From positions 1 through 12,747 of the forward strand of contig CACWJV010000032.1 in assembly GCA_902761265.1 (NCBI GenBank): DNA of 12,747 bases. Reading direction: 5' to 3'. Source of the stretch: Oscillospiraceae bacterium (GTDB taxonomy: Bacteria > Bacillota > Clostridia > Oscillospirales > Acutalibacteraceae). Shown in pieces: positions 1 to 6,131 of this stretch (position 1 is its first letter; the number at the start of each line of letters is the position of its first letter). The position numbers and the translations under genes are program-made. The notes under the pieces are model-generated. The model ran no database searches, had not been told where the DNA came from, and worked only from the letters and a program-made list of their open reading frames with translations.

Positions 1-2
1 CT

Positions 3-398
3 GCCGGTTTGCGCAACACGAAGATCGACGACATCAATCAAACGGTCAAGGACAACGACGGCAACAAAAGGGAAATTGACCTGACACGCGATCTGACTTA
101 CCGGCCGGAGAAGGTGTTCTTCTCGTCCAACCGCTCCAAAGCGCTCTGGGATGCCTACCGTTCTCTCACATGGAAGGAGCAGGAAATCCTTGGAGAAGCG
201 TTCGGTTTTTGCCCGGCGTGTCACGGCCTGCACGAGCTGGAAAACGGAACCGTACAGCGCCGCCGGCCGCTTGCGCTGTATGAGATTGCAGCCTACCATC
301 AGATCGCCAGCGAAGCCACTGTGCGAAGGACGATCAACAAGGCCCTGGAGAAAATGCGAAAACAGCTGATTGCCTCCGGCTGGTTCACACCGGAATGA
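3..398 (+). CDS. Sigma-70 region 4-like helix-turn-helix protein (5' partial)
   Basis: The frame is open to the left edge (Ala-Gly precede the TTG at 9) and no ribosome binding site is visible, so this is read as the C-terminal 130 or so residues of a longer protein. An SLTWKEQEILGEAFG segment resembles the first helix of sigma factor region 4. A later segment, LYEIAAYHQIASEATVRRTI, followed by a basic helix, looks like the DNA-recognition helix-turn-helix. A CPACH motif and a basic RRR stretch separate the two, which is not typical of housekeeping sigma factors. Sigma-like proteins of this kind are common on clostridial conjugative and phage-derived elements, where they regulate transcription of the element; that role here is inference. 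The gene ends just before a hairpin at 417-449. An alternative is a non-sigma HTH regulator. Confidence 0.6.
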   Translation, partial: AGLRNTKIDDINQTVKDNDGNKREIDLTRDLTYRPEKVFFSSNRSKALWDAYRSLTWKEQEILGEAFGFCPACHGLHELENGTVQRRRPLALYEIAAYHQIASEATVRRTINKALEKMRKQLIASGWFTPE

Positions 399-410
399 AC
401 GCGCAAAAAC

Positions 411-449
411 AAAAAAGCCGCCGACAGACCACAAAGGCCAATCGGCGGC
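411..449. terminator. GC-rich hairpin after the sigma-like gene
   Basis: A perfect 8-bp stem, GCCGCCGA at 417-424 and TCGGCGGC at 442-449, has a 17-base loop. It lies 18 bases after the stop of the sigma-like gene. Downstream on the plus strand the run is only pyrimidine-rich. On the minus strand it is followed by TTTTTTGTTTTT, a better U tract, so it may work in either direction. Confidence 0.5.
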
Positions 450-498
450 AACTTCCTTCTTCGGCGGGTAAAACAAACGAAGCTATGTTGGGAAAAAG

Positions 499-551
499 GT
501 GCCACAAGTGCCACAGGTGCCACTGAAACTCGGTTTGTGGCAGTTGTGGCA
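499..551. repeat. GTGCCAC tandem and inverted repeat array
   Basis: Three tandem 9-mers (GTGCCACAA, GTGCCACAG, GTGCCACTG) occupy 499-525. They are followed by two copies of the complementary word TGTGGCA at 536-542 and 545-551. The blocks 500-515 and 536-551 form a 16-bp inverted repeat with one mismatch around a 20-base centre. The layout resembles iterons or a multi-site operator, as found at replication or transfer origins of mobile elements. No replication gene is in view, so the role is unassigned. Confidence 0.6.
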
Positions 552-623
552 GGGAAATGGAACTATACAAGCGATGAAGAATTAGTTGTTTGATTCGTTT
601 TTCAAAAAAATGAGTTCGCACAT

Positions 624-652
624 TTGTCAGGTAGTTTTATATGAGATATACT
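624..652 (+). promoter_or_regulatory. Sigma-A type promoter of the GrpB remnant
   Basis: TTGTCA (624-629) and TATACT (647-652) are separated by exactly 17 bases. Transcription would begin near 659, just before the AAAGGAGG Shine-Dalgarno at 665-672. Confidence 0.65.
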
Positions 653-681
653 AATCAAAAAGGCAAAGGAGGATATATCCC

Positions 682-993
682 ATCTTTCTTGTGGAACACG
701 ATGATCGGTGGAAAGACCACTTCAATGAGATCGAAAAAATGCTGACCGGACTTTTGGCCGATCGGCCTGTTGTCCGGATCAGTCATATCGGGAGTACGGC
801 GAAACCGGATATATGGGCCAAAAATATTGTTGATGTGATGGTTGAGATTTCTCAAAGTATTGACGTGAAAGATATTGCACGGATCTTGGAACAGAATGGC
901 TTCCCGGCGCTCAATCCTGGCCAGAATACGCTTCGTGTTGCGGGAAGCAGCCGAAATGAAAGATCCGCCATCCCGGGATGGCGGACAATGTGA
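682..993 (+). pseudogene. GrpB-family nucleotidyltransferase-fold protein, truncated remnant
   Basis: The frame from the GTG at 691 gives a 100-residue product. Its first 70 or so residues match the N-terminal half of the GrpB/UPF0157 family: VEHDDRWKDHF, then the hallmark ISHIGSTAKPDIWAKNIVDV, then a helix ending in EQNGF. The family is normally about 170-180 residues and belongs to the nucleotidyltransferase fold. Here the second half is missing, and from about base 905 the frame runs into unrelated sequence through the palindrome at 964-985. The Shine-Dalgarno AAAGGAGG (665-672) has no ATG at normal distance: the in-frame codon nine bases on is ATC (682), and GTG 691 is 18 bases away. Promoter and binding site survive while start and end are damaged, so it is probably a decaying gene joined to the M20 gene's 3' flank by a deletion. 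Confidence 0.7.
964..985. repeat. Perfect 22-bp palindrome, possible terminator of the M20 operon
   Basis: TCCGCCATCCC at 964-974 is followed directly by its reverse complement GGGATGGCGGA at 975-985 with no spacer. It lies 47 bases past the M20 peptidase stop codon in that gene's direction. On the minus strand it runs into TCTTTCATTTC, a moderate U-rich tract, so it may terminate the hydrolase operon. The inner bases must open to form the loop. Confidence 0.55.
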
Positions 994-1032
994 CTGAAAA
1001 GAAATGGAGTGGGGCTTGGCAAACAGAACGCA

Positions 1033-2508
1033 TTATTCTGCGGATGCTTTCCTGATATATCGCTTGAAAAAGGCAACTGCGGGGCCGAAAGAGGCAACGG
1101 GAAGCCTCTCGTTTGTGGCATGGGCGCAGAGCAGCAGACCGGCGTCCATCCGGAACGGAGAGAACCTGTAGATGTTTTCACAAACGGGCTCATAGGTGCA
1201 GGCGTCGGTTCCGGCGATCACAAGCATCGGCGCAACGATATTGTCGCCGCTTTCCTGCTGACAGAGCTCTTCAATGATCCGATAGGCCTTTGCATCCGTG
1301 GGAGAGACGGCGGACGCCTCTTTTTTCTTCAGGCAGTTGATTTCAATCTCCTTATTTCTCACACACGTTCGGATATGACGGATCACATCTTCGGTTGACA
1401 CACCCGGCATCATACGGAAATTGACGGTGACGGATGCTTTCTGCGGGAGCACGTTTGCCGCCGGGCTGCCCGACACCATGGTGATGCCTGTTGTTGTTCG
1501 CATCATGCTTGCCGCGAGCGGGATCTGCTTCATGGCGGCCTTCATCAGCGGCTTCAGTGCCGGAAGGTTGCAGGCGAGAAGCCGAACGGGATAGGTGGCG
1601 TTCCTGCCGACGTTCTGAATCATATCCATCAAGTGGGGCCCGATTTCCGCCTTGAACTGATGGCGGTCAAGATCCTTGATGACGTCTGCAAGCGCGACGA
1701 CTGCGGAGTGCTTCGGCGGCTGCGAGGAATGACCGCCCTTTGCGCTGATGCTGATTTCAATATCTGCATAGCCTTTTTCGGCAACGCCGACGCCGCACAA
1801 GCATTTCTGACGGATAACCCCTTTCAAATTCACGGGGAGCATGGCGCCGCCTTCATCTATGATGGAATCCAGATGGATCCCCCTTGCTTTCAGCGTTTCC
1901 ATGATCGATTTTGCGCCGCCGGTTTCGCTCATGGAGACTTCTTCGTCCTGGCCGAAAAGCAGATAAACGTCCCGTTCCGGTGCAAAGCCTTCCGCAAGCA
2001 GCGCTTCAACCGCTTCCATCACAGCAATCAGATGGTTTTTCATATCAACAGCGCCGCGGCCCCAAATGAATTCGCCGTCATTGAACCCGCTGAAGGGTGC
2101 GTGTGTCCAGTCGTTTTCTGTGCCTTCCGAGATTGGAACCACATCCTGATGCGAAAGCAGCGCGATCGGGTCCAGGTCGCTTCGTTTACCCTTCCAGCAA
2201 TAAATGAGATTTGCTTCCTCGATGATTTCCTTTTCCAGCCGTTCGCGAACAAGCGGGAACGCATCATCAAGGAACGCATGAAATCTGTCAAACTGGGAAA
2301 AATCCACTTTTTCTTTTTCGGGATAGCTGACGGTGGGGATGGAAATTGCTTCGCTTAAATGTGCGCACGCTTTTTCAACGTCAACGGCTTCAGCGGGCAA
2401 CGCACACAGGTCTTTCTTTTCCGGCTTGAACGCAGCAGCTCTGACCGCGTTGATTGCGGCAAGCGCGCCGGAAGCGCCGAGGATGGAATATTTCACTGCC
2501 TTTTTCAT
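1033..2508 (-). CDS. M20 family metallopeptidase, PM20D1/CPS1-like
   Basis: A 491-residue di-zinc amidohydrolase/peptidase. Numbering from the upstream TTG at 2514 (add 2 to the numbering from the chosen start), metal and catalytic residues are visible in family order: SHQD (His122, Asp124), GRGAVDMK (Asp157), GQDEE (Glu191 general base, Glu192), IIDEGG (Asp220) and CAHATNER (His465). GGHSSQPP (His262) marks the dimerisation lid. This order and length fit the carboxypeptidase S/PM20D1 branch, which cleaves or condenses N-acyl amino acids or removes C-terminal residues; the substrate here is unknown. A hydrophobic stretch at residues 8-28 after MKKAVKYS suggests an N-terminal membrane anchor or signal. 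ATG 2508 is preferred because AAGGCGG at 2517-2523 is 8 bases upstream; TTG 2514 would be only 2 away. It follows the amide hydrolase gene by 39 bases and is very likely cotranscribed. Confidence 0.9.
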   Translation of the reverse strand: MKKAVKYSILGASGALAAINAVRAAAFKPEKKDLCALPAEAVDVEKACAHLSEAISIPTVSYPEKEKVDFSQFDRFHAFLDDAFPLVRERLEKEIIEEANLIYCWKGKRSDLDPIALLSHQDVVPISEGTENDWTHAPFSGFNDGEFIWGRGAVDMKNHLIAVMEAVEALLAEGFAPERDVYLLFGQDEEVSMSETGGAKSIMETLKARGIHLDSIIDEGGAMLPVNLKGVIRQKCLCGVGVAEKGYADIEISISAKGGHSSQPPKHSAVVALADVIKDLDRHQFKAEIGPHLMDMIQNVGRNATYPVRLLACNLPALKPLMKAAMKQIPLAASMMRTTTGITMVSGSPAANVLPQKASVTVNFRMMPGVSTEDVIRHIRTCVRNKEIEINCLKKKEASAVSPTDAKAYRIIEELCQQESGDNIVAPMLVIAGTDACTYEPVCENIYRFSPFRMDAGLLLCAHATNERLPVASFGPAVAFFKRYIRKASAE

Positions 2509-2547
2509 ATACAAGTCCGCCTTTCGGTTTTGATCCGTGGTCGCCGT

Positions 2548-3678
2548 TCAGTGAGACCATTTGGTATCGGGATATGCAGAATGATCAATTGATTCATGCG
2601 CAAGCACTTTGCACGGTTCATGGATGCTGAATGTATAGATATGCTTGTAATCCATATTGCCGACCAGTTTCAATGTGCCTGCGTCGGTGTTGTAAACCGC
2701 GCTCCATAACGCGTTTACGCTCCATGGATATTTGTCGTGCTTGTAATTCAGCTTTACATAAGAAAGCAAGTCCATGGCTTCCGGTTCCGAGAGGATGCCG
2801 CCTTTCGCGCGCAGGACTGCTTTGACCGCTTCGATGCGGTCCTCTCCGTGCTGTTCAATCTGGAAAGAGCCGATGTCCTTTGTCAGGCTGAAGTTCGCGG
2901 CATACTGCAGCTTGAGGCCGTCGTCTTCAAAAACAGAACCGGAAACGGGATAGGCTGAACTGCCGCGCTCATAAACATGCATCGTATGGTCGATATATTC
3001 GATGACGACACTTCTGCCGCTTGCGTCAATGATCTGATAGTGATAATTCGTCCACAGAGAATCATGCATATTGTATTCCCGAAACAGGGCCACGGCTTCG
3101 TCCACATTGGCGCAGGTGTCAAGCACGGCCCGGATCATCGCGGTCGTTGTGATGTCCTTTTTGCCGGGGTTCTTTTGGTTGGTGGCTTTTGCTCTCAGCT
3201 GAGAAACAGCAATCACAAGCCCTTTCTCATTCATACCGTCCACACAGCAATAGGGCGCCAGAAGTGCCCGGTATCTGTTGAGACGGTGAAGCCGCAGGGC
3301 ATTGCCGTAAGCCATAAAATTGGTGTCAACGACGGAAACGGAAGCATATCCATGGTCGGGATGCGTCCAGACAACAAAGCAGGGCGCGGTTTTGAAATCA
3401 AAGTTTCTCGCCAGCAGATGGTTCCCTTCCGCCGTATACGCTTCGAACGTTGTGCAGCCCGCGCCCTGATCCGTGCCGGGCTTGAACAAACGCAGCCCGA
3501 GCGTCAGAGCATTTGCCGCAAACGCCGTCAATTCGCCGATCGAAGATACGCCCTTGTTCAAAAGCTCCGGCAGATGGTAATCGTTCCGGTAATCCAGCAG
3601 ATAGATATTGTTGTCCAGCTTCTTAACGGAACGCAGGGTCGCCAATTTGTTCTTTCTTAAGCTACGTAATCTTTGCAT
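2548..3678 (-). CDS. Choloylglycine hydrolase-like linear amide C-N hydrolase (Ntn)
   Basis: A 376-residue N-terminal-nucleophile hydrolase. GAGCTTFEAY puts the probable nucleophile at Cys75, followed by ARNFDF (Arg91, Asn92, Asp94), DGMNEKGLVIA near 147-157 and NYHYQIIDASGRSVVIEY near 211-228. These are the conserved blocks of the bile salt hydrolase, penicillin acylase and acid ceramidase-like superfamily. In classical bile salt hydrolases the Cys follows the initiator Met. Here about 74 residues precede it, as in C45/acyltransferase-like members that mature by autocleavage, so bile salts are not the assured substrate. Start: ATG 3678 is 11 bases from GAAAGGG (3690-3696) and lies downstream of a consensus promoter. 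The longer frame from 3756 would begin upstream of that promoter and is rejected. It is first in an operon with the M20 peptidase. Confidence 0.85.
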   Translation of the reverse strand: MQRLRSLRKNKLATLRSVKKLDNNIYLLDYRNDYHLPELLNKGVSSIGELTAFAANALTLGLRLFKPGTDQGAGCTTFEAYTAEGNHLLARNFDFKTAPCFVVWTHPDHGYASVSVVDTNFMAYGNALRLHRLNRYRALLAPYCCVDGMNEKGLVIAVSQLRAKATNQKNPGKKDITTTAMIRAVLDTCANVDEAVALFREYNMHDSLWTNYHYQIIDASGRSVVIEYIDHTMHVYERGSSAYPVSGSVFEDDGLKLQYAANFSLTKDIGSFQIEQHGEDRIEAVKAVLRAKGGILSEPEAMDLLSYVKLNYKHDKYPWSVNALWSAVYNTDAGTLKLVGNMDYKHIYTFSIHEPCKVLAHESIDHSAYPDTKWSH

Positions 3679-3689
3679 CGTTCGCAAAT

Positions 3690-3740
3690 CCCTTTCTTGT
3701 TTGTTTTTATCATTATACACCATTTTTACTGATTTTTCAA
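3690..3740 (-). promoter_or_regulatory. Promoter and RBS of the amide hydrolase operon
   Basis: On the minus strand TTGAAA (3740-3735) and TATAAT (3717-3712) are 17 bases apart, giving a start of transcription near 3705. GAAAGGG at 3696-3690 serves ATG 3678. The -10 box sits in the 11-mer TGGTGTATAAT, which recurs at the upstream promoter of the glycosidase operon. Confidence 0.8.
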
Positions 3741-3834
3741 CTCGCAAAGGCGCCATATGATTCCTAATCTTTATGCGTTAAATATCACTGCCGCAACTCC
3801 CGGAACATTGTGTTCTGGTACTACAATTCGATTG

Positions 3835-3885
3835 TGTAACATTTTGGCGCTTTTCCTATGGGATATGTAACATTTTGGCGCTTTT
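3835..3885. repeat. 20-bp direct repeat, possible transposon-end relic
   Basis: TGTAACATTTTGGCGCTTTT occurs exactly twice, at 3835-3854 and 3866-3885, 31 bases apart. Closely spaced 20-mers beginning TGT are typical of IS21-family ends, which carry several internal copies of the transposase binding site. No istA/istB genes or opposite end are in the window, so the assignment is tentative. Confidence 0.5.
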
Positions 3886-3894
3886 ACACATAGT

Positions 3895-3932
3895 AAAAAC
3901 CTCTTTTGTCTACCACGGCAAAAGAGGTTTTT
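3895..3932. terminator. Strong bidirectional intrinsic terminator
   Basis: A perfect 14-bp stem, AAAAACCTCTTTTG at 3895-3908 and CAAAAGAGGTTTTT at 3919-3932, has a 10-base loop. A runs on one side and T runs on the other give a U tract in both directions. It insulates the hydrolase promoter from anything to its right, although no intact gene now ends here. Confidence 0.75.
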
Positions 3933-4181
3933 AATGTCATTTTGGAAATATAAGGCGAAAATATAGGCAAAACATGGTAAAATCGGGCTTCGGAGCGGTC
4001 AATCAGCTGCTTTGGAGCCTGTTTTTTTATGTTCAGCGGCCGAAAGCAGCCGAAAATACTGGTGTACTTTTTGCGTTTCTTTACGCTGTAAAGAAATCGA
4101 AAAAGGATGGACATGAAGAGATTCGAACCAAAAAAAGCAAAAAAAAGTCGTCAGATAATTATTTGATTACGCTTAATCCTT

Positions 4182-4551
4182 GTGATACCCATAGGGCTTT
4201 TACGAATATTGATGCATGAGCCGGAACCGGATTTGTTCAGTCATGGAGATCGCCGTGCAATCGAAATTGCCGGGATGAATGCAGTAATGGAAATAGAGCG
4301 CCGATTAGGTTATATCCCTACTGACGTCAGTGCCACAAAATGCGGATATGATATTGAATCCGAGATCCCGAAAGAAAAACGAATCAACAGCGAATGTCTG
4401 CGTTTTATTGAAGTGAAAGGACGTGAAAAGGGAGCCACAACAGTTACAGTTTCAAAAAACGAAATTCTAACTGGACTGAATCGCCCAAATGTTTATTTTG
4501 GCGATTGTCGAAGTGGATAGACAGCATACAAAAACCATCTATCTGTTGTGA
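4182..4551 (+). pseudogene. DUF3883 domain fragment, frameshifted C-terminal remnant
   Basis: Only the C-terminal domain remains of what was probably a much larger protein. HEPEPDLFSHGDRRAIEIAG, MEIERRLGYIPTDVSATKCG, YDIES and LRFIEVKGREKGATTVTVSK form the typical DUF3883 block (nuclease-like fold, Glu-Val-Lys motif). This domain usually ends SNF2-type helicases of defence or restriction islands. In the first frame the protein ends at 4520 with an atypical GDCRSG tail. The next frame (4492-4551) reads FILAIVEVDRQHTKTIYLL and stop, the expected family ending. The reading-frame break therefore lies near 4488-4492; a 2-base deletion or 1-base insertion would explain it. No helicase motor domain is found upstream. 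The GTG at 4182 is the first possible start but has no convincing RBS. Confidence 0.75.
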
Positions 4552-4590
4552 TGAACGATGGAAGTTTACATTTTCATTTCAATAACGGCA

Positions 4591-4633
4591 GCGAAAAAAC
4601 AGGATAAGCCTTGGCAGTTGCCTGGGCTTTTTT
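4591..4633. terminator. Intrinsic terminator between converging genes
   Basis: AAGCCTTGGCA (4606-4616) pairs with TGCCTGGGCTT (4619-4629) with one mismatch and one G-T pair, followed by T6 on the plus strand. On the minus strand the stem is followed five bases later by TTTTTT. It can therefore end both the DUF3883 remnant transcript and the glycosidase operon, whose last stop is at 4651. Confidence 0.7.
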
Positions 4634-4650
4634 AATTCACATTTTTTTAG

Positions 4651-6120
4651 CTATTCCGCTTTGAAGCAGCGCAGACCGGTACCTTTGCCATAATGGCTGC
4701 CGTCTTTGTCATAGATCACGGTCCAGTTGTCTTGGGTCAGCCCCGTGACCATGAAATAGTCCCATGTGTCGGGCAGAATCGGATCTGCCAGAAGTTCGCC
4801 GTCTTCAAGATGTATACCCAGCAGCCCCGACAGCACCAGATCGCAGAACGTGGAGTGGTTATAATCTTTGCCGCGTTCCGGCACGCCGCCGAGCAAATGC
4901 CACCGTCTGCGCAGGAGCTCGTCGCGGGCATACCACCGGCCTGTGAAGGGATCCATATCTTCGTCGATCCAATCGCGCTCCGTGCCGTCTTCATCTTTTA
5001 TTCGATGCGACAGAGCGTATTGCCGAAGCAGCGCATAGAAGGCATCGGCAGAAATCGGCGCGTCATCGCCGCGGTTGCGGATCACATTGGCAGCGGCGGT
5101 CAGCGTCTGCGCTGTCGCATACGGCCAGACGTAGCCATTCCACAGGCATTCATGGCTGTGGAAAAACATAAACCGCGGGTGCCGCTGTTCCGCCGTGGTC
5201 AGACCGAACGGTGCCGAAAAGCCGTCGGTTTCAAAAAGCTGAGAAAAGACGAAGTCTTTATCCAACCCCGGCAGACGGAAGTACCACGGGATATAGCCGA
5301 CCAGTTCCCGCACCTTGTGCTCCTCGGGCACGGGCGGACGCAGCACCCAATCGGCCTTGTCGTTCTTGCCGCAGGGTATCGTGCGGTAAAAGTCCCCGTC
5401 CCAGAGCAAGCGGTCTATCGCTTTTTTAAGCGCGTCGCCGCGGGCCGTGTAATCTTCTGCAAGATCGTTCATGCCAATTAGCTTTGCCATCCGCGCGATC
5501 GCGAAAGCATCGGCACATAGATAGCTGTTTAGCGTTGGCCGTATACCCGGTCCGCTGATGGAATACTCCATGCCGTCGTGGCCGTCGTTCGACCAGAACA
5601 GACCGCAGGGGCGCAATTGTCTGGTTTCCCATTCCCGGAACCAAACGTCCAGTTTCGGCACAAATTCGCGCATCAGCGTTTCGTTCGGGTGCAGTGAGAA
5701 GCAGTCTTCCACCGCGGAGGAAAACCAGCAGCTGTAGCCGAACGCGTCACCGTGCCCGTCCAGCCAGAAGCGGATATATTCCCACAGACGACCGTCGCCG
5801 TTTTTAAGCCAGCGCGCTTCGCGCAGATGGTGGCCCAGTGCGCAGTTGATTGTGTTATAGGGACCTGCCCAGCCCACGGGCGGCATAAATTCCGTGATCA
5901 CATGGCCGTGCGGCGTCTGCTTCCAGTGCTTGCGAAACGTCCACCAGCGGTAATAATAGGTGCGCTCCAAATCTTTGTCGGGGCAATCGAGCAGAGGAGC
6001 GTTCTGCAAAAGATAGGCATACGCTTGATCATTGGGAATTTCTTCCCGATAAAGCTCTTCGTCTTCTGCATTGAACACATCTGTGTAAGCGCGCAAGCGT
6101 TCTTTCAGATCCGGCAGCAT
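4651..6120 (-). CDS. Predicted six-hairpin glycosidase (MGH1/GH63-like barrel)
   Basis: A 489-residue protein with the signature of the alpha/alpha six-barrel glycosidases related to mannosylglycerate hydrolase, trehalase and GH63. Key blocks are YYYRWWTFRKHW (55-66), HVITEFMPPVGWAGPYNT (73-90), ALGHHLREARWL (94-105), SNDGHDGMEYSISG (177-190, probable active-site acid region), HECLWNGYVWPYATAQTLTA (323-342, the W-x-G-x-x-WP motif of these enzymes), ERDWIDEDMDPFTGRWY (381-397) and KDYNHSTFCDLVLSGLLGI (418-436). There is no signal peptide, so it should act in the cytoplasm on imported oligosaccharides; substrate and CAZy family cannot be assigned from sequence alone. The start is firm: AAGGAGG at 6127-6133 is 6 bases from the ATG and overlaps the stop codon of the preceding gene (11-base gap), implying translational coupling. 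Confidence 0.8.
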   Translation of the reverse strand: MLPDLKERLRAYTDVFNAEDEELYREEIPNDQAYAYLLQNAPLLDCPDKDLERTYYYRWWTFRKHWKQTPHGHVITEFMPPVGWAGPYNTINCALGHHLREARWLKNGDGRLWEYIRFWLDGHGDAFGYSCWFSSAVEDCFSLHPNETLMREFVPKLDVWFREWETRQLRPCGLFWSNDGHDGMEYSISGPGIRPTLNSYLCADAFAIARMAKLIGMNDLAEDYTARGDALKKAIDRLLWDGDFYRTIPCGKNDKADWVLRPPVPEEHKVRELVGYIPWYFRLPGLDKDFVFSQLFETDGFSAPFGLTTAEQRHPRFMFFHSHECLWNGYVWPYATAQTLTAAANVIRNRGDDAPISADAFYALLRQYALSHRIKDEDGTERDWIDEDMDPFTGRWYARDELLRRRWHLLGGVPERGKDYNHSTFCDLVLSGLLGIHLEDGELLADPILPDTWDYFMVTGLTQDNWTVIYDKDGSHYGKGTGLRCFKAE

Positions 6121-6131
6121 AACGGTCCTCC

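Larger units (their letters stand above)
3741..4166. other. Gene-free scar region with repeats and hairpins
   Basis: No convincing gene lies here. From left to right it holds a small inverted repeat CCGGAACA-TTG-TGTTCTGG (3800-3818, one G-T pair); a 20-bp direct repeat (3835-3885); a strong bidirectional terminator (3895-3932); a perfect 8-bp inverted repeat TTTCTTTA-CGCTG-TAAAGAAA (4076-4096); and a 19-codon basic ORF (4107-4166, MDMKRFEPKKAKKSRQIII) preceded by AAAAAGGA. The composition is AT-rich compared with the operons on either side. Together with the broken DUF3883 gene that follows, it reads as a site of past insertion and deletion. The short ORF could be the 5' stump of a lost gene, but it matches nothing I recognise. 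Confidence 0.5.

Noticed and set aside
1633..2358. Plus-strand frame of 241 codons opposite the M20 peptidase
   Set aside because: It lies within a gene with all catalytic motifs in the other strand; no start signals or family resemblance.
2977..3660. Plus-strand frame of 227 codons opposite the amide hydrolase
   Set aside because: It is a shadow of the Ntn hydrolase, whose nucleophile and conserved motifs are clear on the minus strand.
4112..4131. tRNA-like T-loop GGTTCGAATC on the minus strand
   Set aside because: The flanking bases do not form a T-stem, and no anticodon arm or acceptor pairing is found. It could be an attachment-site fragment, but nothing else supports that.
3974..4219. 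81-codon plus-strand frame in the scar region
   Set aside because: Lysine-rich because of A-rich DNA, no RBS, and it runs out of frame into the DUF3883 remnant.
4693..5481. Plus-strand frame of 262 codons opposite the six-hairpin glycosidase
   Set aside because: No RBS or domain; the minus-strand gene accounts for the coding potential.
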